DNA of 8,905 nucleotides from Gemmatimonadales bacterium. Lineage in GTDB: Bacteria > Gemmatimonadota > Gemmatimonadetes > Palauibacterales > Palauibacteraceae. A program made the translations under genes and the position numbers. The stretch is from NCBI GenBank assembly GCA_030608825.1, contig JAUWDL010000034.1, positions 1 through 8,905 on the forward strand. The letters run 5' to 3'. This document shows, in pieces, positions 6,804 to 8,905 of this stretch; position 1 is the stretch's first letter; the number at the start of each line of letters is the position of its first letter. The notes under the pieces are model-generated. The model saw nothing but the letters and a program-made list of their open reading frames with translations, searched no databases and was not told the DNA's origin.

Positions 6804-7523
6804 ATGGGAATGGACGCAGTGCGCGTCTCCGTGGGCACGAGCGGCTTCAGCTACAAGGCGTGGAAGGGCAGCTTCTACCCCGAGGACCTGCCGGCCAAGG
6901 AGATGCTCCGTTACTATTCCGGGCGGCTCCCGGCCGTCGAAATCAACAACACCTTCTACCGGATGCCGCGTGCTTCAGTCCTGGAATCATGGGTCGAGCA
7001 AGTCGGCGATCCCTTTCGCTTCGTCCTCAAGGCGTCCCGTCGCATCACACACTTCAAGCGATTGAAGGATGTGTCCGATGAGACGGACTACCTTTTCTCG
7101 ATCGCGGAGACTCTCGGCGATCACCTGGGCGCGATCCTCTTTCAGCTCCCGCCGAACCTGAAGAAGGACCTGCCGCTCCTCTCCGGCTTCCTCCCCCTGG
7201 TCCCGAAGGGCTTCCGGGCGGCGATGGAGTTCCGGCACGACTCCTGGTTCGACGAGGAGGTCCTGGCGGCGCTGCGTGAGCACGACGTGGCCCTGTGCGC
7301 TGCCGAGACCGACGAGAAGGCGGCGCCCGAGACGGTCTCCACGGCGAGCTGGGGGTACGTGCGGCTCCGCCGCTCCGAGTACGACGACGGAGAGCTGGCC
7401 TCCTGGGCTCGGAGGATCGGCTCACAGGGTTGGGGGGAGGCTTTCGTCTTCTTCAAGCACGAGGATGCGGGAGCGGGGCCGGCGCTGGCCGGTCGCTTTC
7501 TGGAGCTGACGGGAGAGGTCTGA
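6804..7523 (+). CDS. DUF72 (YecE-like) protein of unknown function
   Basis: The 239-residue protein matches the DUF72 family, single-domain proteins of about 240-300 residues with a TIM-barrel-like fold and no established reaction. Visible family blocks are GTSGFSYKAWKGSFYP (11-26), the conserved EINNTFYRMP (46-55), a KASRRITHFKRL segment (77-88), LFQLPPNLK (112-120), AMEFRHDSW (140-148), YVRLR (185-189), and the C-terminal FVFFKHEDAG (214-223) in the place where many members have an aromatic-rich FNN-type segment. No signal peptide or membrane segment is present. ATG 6804 starts one base after the egtD stop codon; a second ATG is two codons further on. There is no clear ribosome site of its own, so it is probably translated by coupling within an egtD transcript. 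A role linked to hercynine or ergothioneine would be inference from this arrangement only. Confidence 0.9.
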   Translation: MGMDAVRVSVGTSGFSYKAWKGSFYPEDLPAKEMLRYYSGRLPAVEINNTFYRMPRASVLESWVEQVGDPFRFVLKASRRITHFKRLKDVSDETDYLFSIAETLGDHLGAILFQLPPNLKKDLPLLSGFLPLVPKGFRAAMEFRHDSWFDEEVLAALREHDVALCAAETDEKAAPETVSTASWGYVRLRRSEYDDGELASWARRIGSQGWGEAFVFFKHEDAGAGPALAGRFLELTGEV

Positions 7524-7637
7524 GCGGCGTCGCGCCGGCCGCAATTTACGGTTGGCTGCAACCATCCGGGTGCGCGCGACGTCAGACCCCACGGAGCCGT
7601 GTTTCCTGGACGGACGATACCGATTCGGAGGAGGACG
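7524..7637 (+). promoter_or_regulatory. Intergenic leader of the DUF4097 gene
   Basis: This 114-base gap between the DUF72 and DUF4097 genes should carry the end of the first transcript and the start of the second. It holds a small hairpin, GGTTG (7550-7554) and CAACC (7559-7563) around a GCTG loop, with no T-run after it. A strong ribosome site closes the region. I see no convincing -35/-10 pair, so the two genes may be either separate or read through. Confidence 0.3.
7627..7634 (+). promoter_or_regulatory. Ribosome binding site that fixes the DUF4097 start
   Basis: GGAGGAGG lies directly before two consecutive ATG codons (7638 and 7641). The spacing of six bases from the first GGAGG favours ATG 7638. 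It rules against the in-frame GTG at 7599, which would place this site inside the coding region. Confidence 0.75.
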
Positions 7638-8447
7638 ATGATGCCTCGGGAGCTATTGCGACTTCGCACCCTGCTTCTGCCCGGAGCGTTCCTGCTGGTT
7701 ATTGCCACAGGCGCGCGGGCTCAGGATGCCGGGAAGTGGTGCGATGAATCCTACGATGATGACGAGGACCGCTACTGCGAGGTCCGGGAGCAAACGCTGC
7801 CGGCCACCGGCAGCGTCACGGTCGATGCGGGGCCGAACGGCGGCGTCGCCGTCACGGGCGGGAACCGTAACGACGTGAAGGTCGAGGCCAAGGTGCACGC
7901 ACGAGCCAAGACGCAGGCGCGCGCACGACAGATAGCCCGGGAGGTCTCCATCCACACGGACGGCGGGACGATCCGAGCGGAGGGCCCGAAGGGCGGCGAG
8001 GACGAGTCGTGGGCCGTGAGCTTCCGCCTATCGGTACCGGCCCGGACGGATCTCTCGCTCGAGACACTGAACGGCGGGATCGGCATCGAGGGCGTCTCTG
8101 GAGACCTGGAGTTCCGGGCCGTGAACGGCGGCGTCAGCCTGGTCGACGTGTCGGGCTACGTCAGCGGCTCGACGACCAACGGGGGCTTGAGCATCGAGCT
8201 CACCGGCGACGAATGGGAGGGCGAGGGTCTGGACGTCAAGACGACGAACGGCGGCGTGAACCTCCAGATCCCGGAGGGCTATTCAGCCCGTCTCGAGACC
8301 GGGACCGTGAACGGGCGCCTCGAGATAGGCTTCCCGGTGACGGTGCAGGGGCGGCTCGACAAGATGCTTACGACCGAGTTGGGCTCCGGAGGCAAGCTGA
8401 TCCGGGCCAGGACGACGAACGGTGGGGTGAAGATCTCCCGCGGCTGA
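7638..8447 (+). CDS. Secreted DUF4097 beta-strand repeat protein
   Basis: The 269-residue protein begins with a signal peptide: Arg-rich n-region, hydrophobic core LLLPGAFLLVIAT (12-24) and a likely cut after ARA at residue 28. The mature N-terminus has Cys35 and Cys47 around an acidic run (DESYDDDED). The body is built from short turns of the form x-x-N-G-G-hydrophobic-x-hydrophobic, at about 65-72, 143-150, 161-168, 179-186, 202-209 and 259-266, with a degenerate TVNGRLEI at 223-230. Such N-G-G turns typify DUF4097 and related adhesin-like domains, which fold into a right-handed beta-solenoid. No membrane anchor, lipobox or sorting signal is seen beyond the signal peptide, so a periplasmic or exported location is likely. 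Function is unknown; members are often linked to cell envelope or surface roles. It ends 29 bases from the convergent arylsulfotransferase-like gene, with no clear terminator in the gap. Confidence 0.85.
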   Translation: MMPRELLRLRTLLLPGAFLLVIATGARAQDAGKWCDESYDDDEDRYCEVREQTLPATGSVTVDAGPNGGVAVTGGNRNDVKVEAKVHARAKTQARARQIAREVSIHTDGGTIRAEGPKGGEDESWAVSFRLSVPARTDLSLETLNGGIGIEGVSGDLEFRAVNGGVSLVDVSGYVSGSTTNGGLSIELTGDEWEGEGLDVKTTNGGVNLQIPEGYSARLETGTVNGRLEIGFPVTVQGRLDKMLTTELGSGGKLIRARTTNGGVKISRG

Positions 8448-8476
8448 GCCGTGCCCAGACGACGAAGGGGGGAGAC

Positions 8477-8905
8477 TCAGGGGACGGCGGTGTCGTCGCG
8501 GGGTAGCCACGTCAAATCGAAGTCTGGATCGATCCGAACCATCTCGGGGATGACGGCGATCAACTCGCCGTTCTTGCCCGCCTGCTCTGGGTTTATGAAC
8601 TCCCAGACGACCCTGTTGTCTGGCGTCACCTCGAAGGCTCTGCCCGCCGTTGACTCGGTGATCAAGGTGTTGCCGTTGCGAAGTCTGATAGCCGAGCCCA
8701 GCGCGGGAGAGGCGAATCCGTTTTGATCATCACCTTGGTAGGACCAGAGGATCTCCAGAGTGAACGGGTTGAACTCGATGACTTTAGAAAAGCAGTGGCT
8801 TCCATGGTTGTCGAACAGGAGCATGCGGCCGTTCTCGAGCACCGTGGGTTGGTGTTGGCGATACCAGGGGCCTGCGAGCGCCCAGACGATTTGTTCGCTC
8901 TCCAT
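8477..8905 (-). CDS. Arylsulfotransferase (ASST)-family protein, C-terminal 142 residues only
   Basis: Only the 3' end of this gene is in the window. Visible blocks are VWALAGPWYRQHQPTVLENG (7-26), LLFDNHGSH (29-37), a VIEFNPFTLEILWSYQG strand-turn (42-58), FASPALGSAIRLRNGNTLITES (64-85), and GRAFEVTPDNRVVWEFINP (88-106). These alternating 'N-G-N-x-L-I' and 'V-x-W-E' blades are typical of the beta-propeller ASST family, whose studied members move sulfate between phenolic compounds in the periplasm. The His in RQHQPT may correspond to a conserved family histidine, but the usual catalytic part cannot be checked fully. The Met codon sits exactly at the window edge, and the upstream reading frame almost certainly continues, so it should not be taken as the start. 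Many environmental members probably do not transfer sulfate. Base composition looks less GC-rich than the neighbouring genes. Confidence 0.75.
   Translation of the reverse strand: MESEQIVWALAGPWYRQHQPTVLENGRMLLFDNHGSHCFSKVIEFNPFTLEILWSYQGDDQNGFASPALGSAIRLRNGNTLITESTAGRAFEVTPDNRVVWEFINPEQAGKNGELIAVIPEMVRIDPDFDLTWLPRDDTAVP

Noticed and set aside
5708..6838. A 376-codon open frame on the minus strand opposite egtD
   Set aside because: It is the antisense shadow of egtD, with no recognisable domain and a low-complexity composition.
7550..7563. GGTTG-GCTG-CAACC hairpin as a terminator after the DUF72 gene
   Set aside because: The stem has only five pairs and no T-run follows it.
1..8905. A novel defence system, mobile element, CRISPR array or RNA gene
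   Set aside because: I looked for transposase, integrase, nuclease, toxin-antitoxin and repeat-spacer patterns and for tRNA/rRNA-like stretches on both strands and saw none. All genes belong to known families; the only system-level novelty is the proposed egtD-importer-DUF72 link.

Overview
The window is uniformly GC-rich DNA with the look of a chromosome from a free-living, aerobic bacterium that scavenges organic compounds. A Gemmatimonadota or neighbouring uncultured lineage is a reasonable guess. It rests on the DUF4097 secreted protein with its Cys-acidic-Cys N-terminus, the VLCAD-like acyl-CoA dehydrogenase and the arylsulfotransferase-like protein, and it is an inference from style rather than proof. 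No rRNA, tRNA, CRISPR array, insertion sequence or phage gene is visible. No gene-free stretch exceeds about 155 bases.

Left part (1-3155): the 5' end of a DUF2784 membrane protein (minus) diverges from a monoacylglycerol-lipase-like alpha/beta hydrolase (plus, 309-1196). The hydrolase converges on a long VLCAD/ACAD9-like acyl-CoA dehydrogenase (minus, 1221-3155). The two ends are only 24 bases apart, and a short GC hairpin lies across the junction. Lipid ester hydrolysis and fatty acyl-CoA oxidation fit together functionally, although the two genes are not in one operon.

Middle part (3257-7523): a three-gene ABC importer operon of the betaine/quaternary-amine (OpuC/OsmF) family runs on the minus strand (ATPase, permease, lipoprotein binding protein; 5638 to 3305). 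It ends in a plausible intrinsic terminator at 3257-3287. A 153-base gap separates it from a divergent pair on the plus strand: egtD (histidine N-alpha-methyltransferase, which makes hercynine) and a DUF72/YecE-like gene that starts one base after the egtD stop. EgtD makes a betaine of histidine, and known bacterial ergothioneine importers (EgtUV) belong to the same transporter family. The most interesting reading of the window is therefore a combined synthesis and uptake locus for hercynine or ergothioneine. This is a hypothesis; neither egtB nor eanB is in view.

Right part (7524-8905): a secreted DUF4097 beta-repeat protein (plus) converges on the 3' part of an arylsulfotransferase-family gene (minus) that runs off the right edge. 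That last gene looks less GC-rich than the rest.
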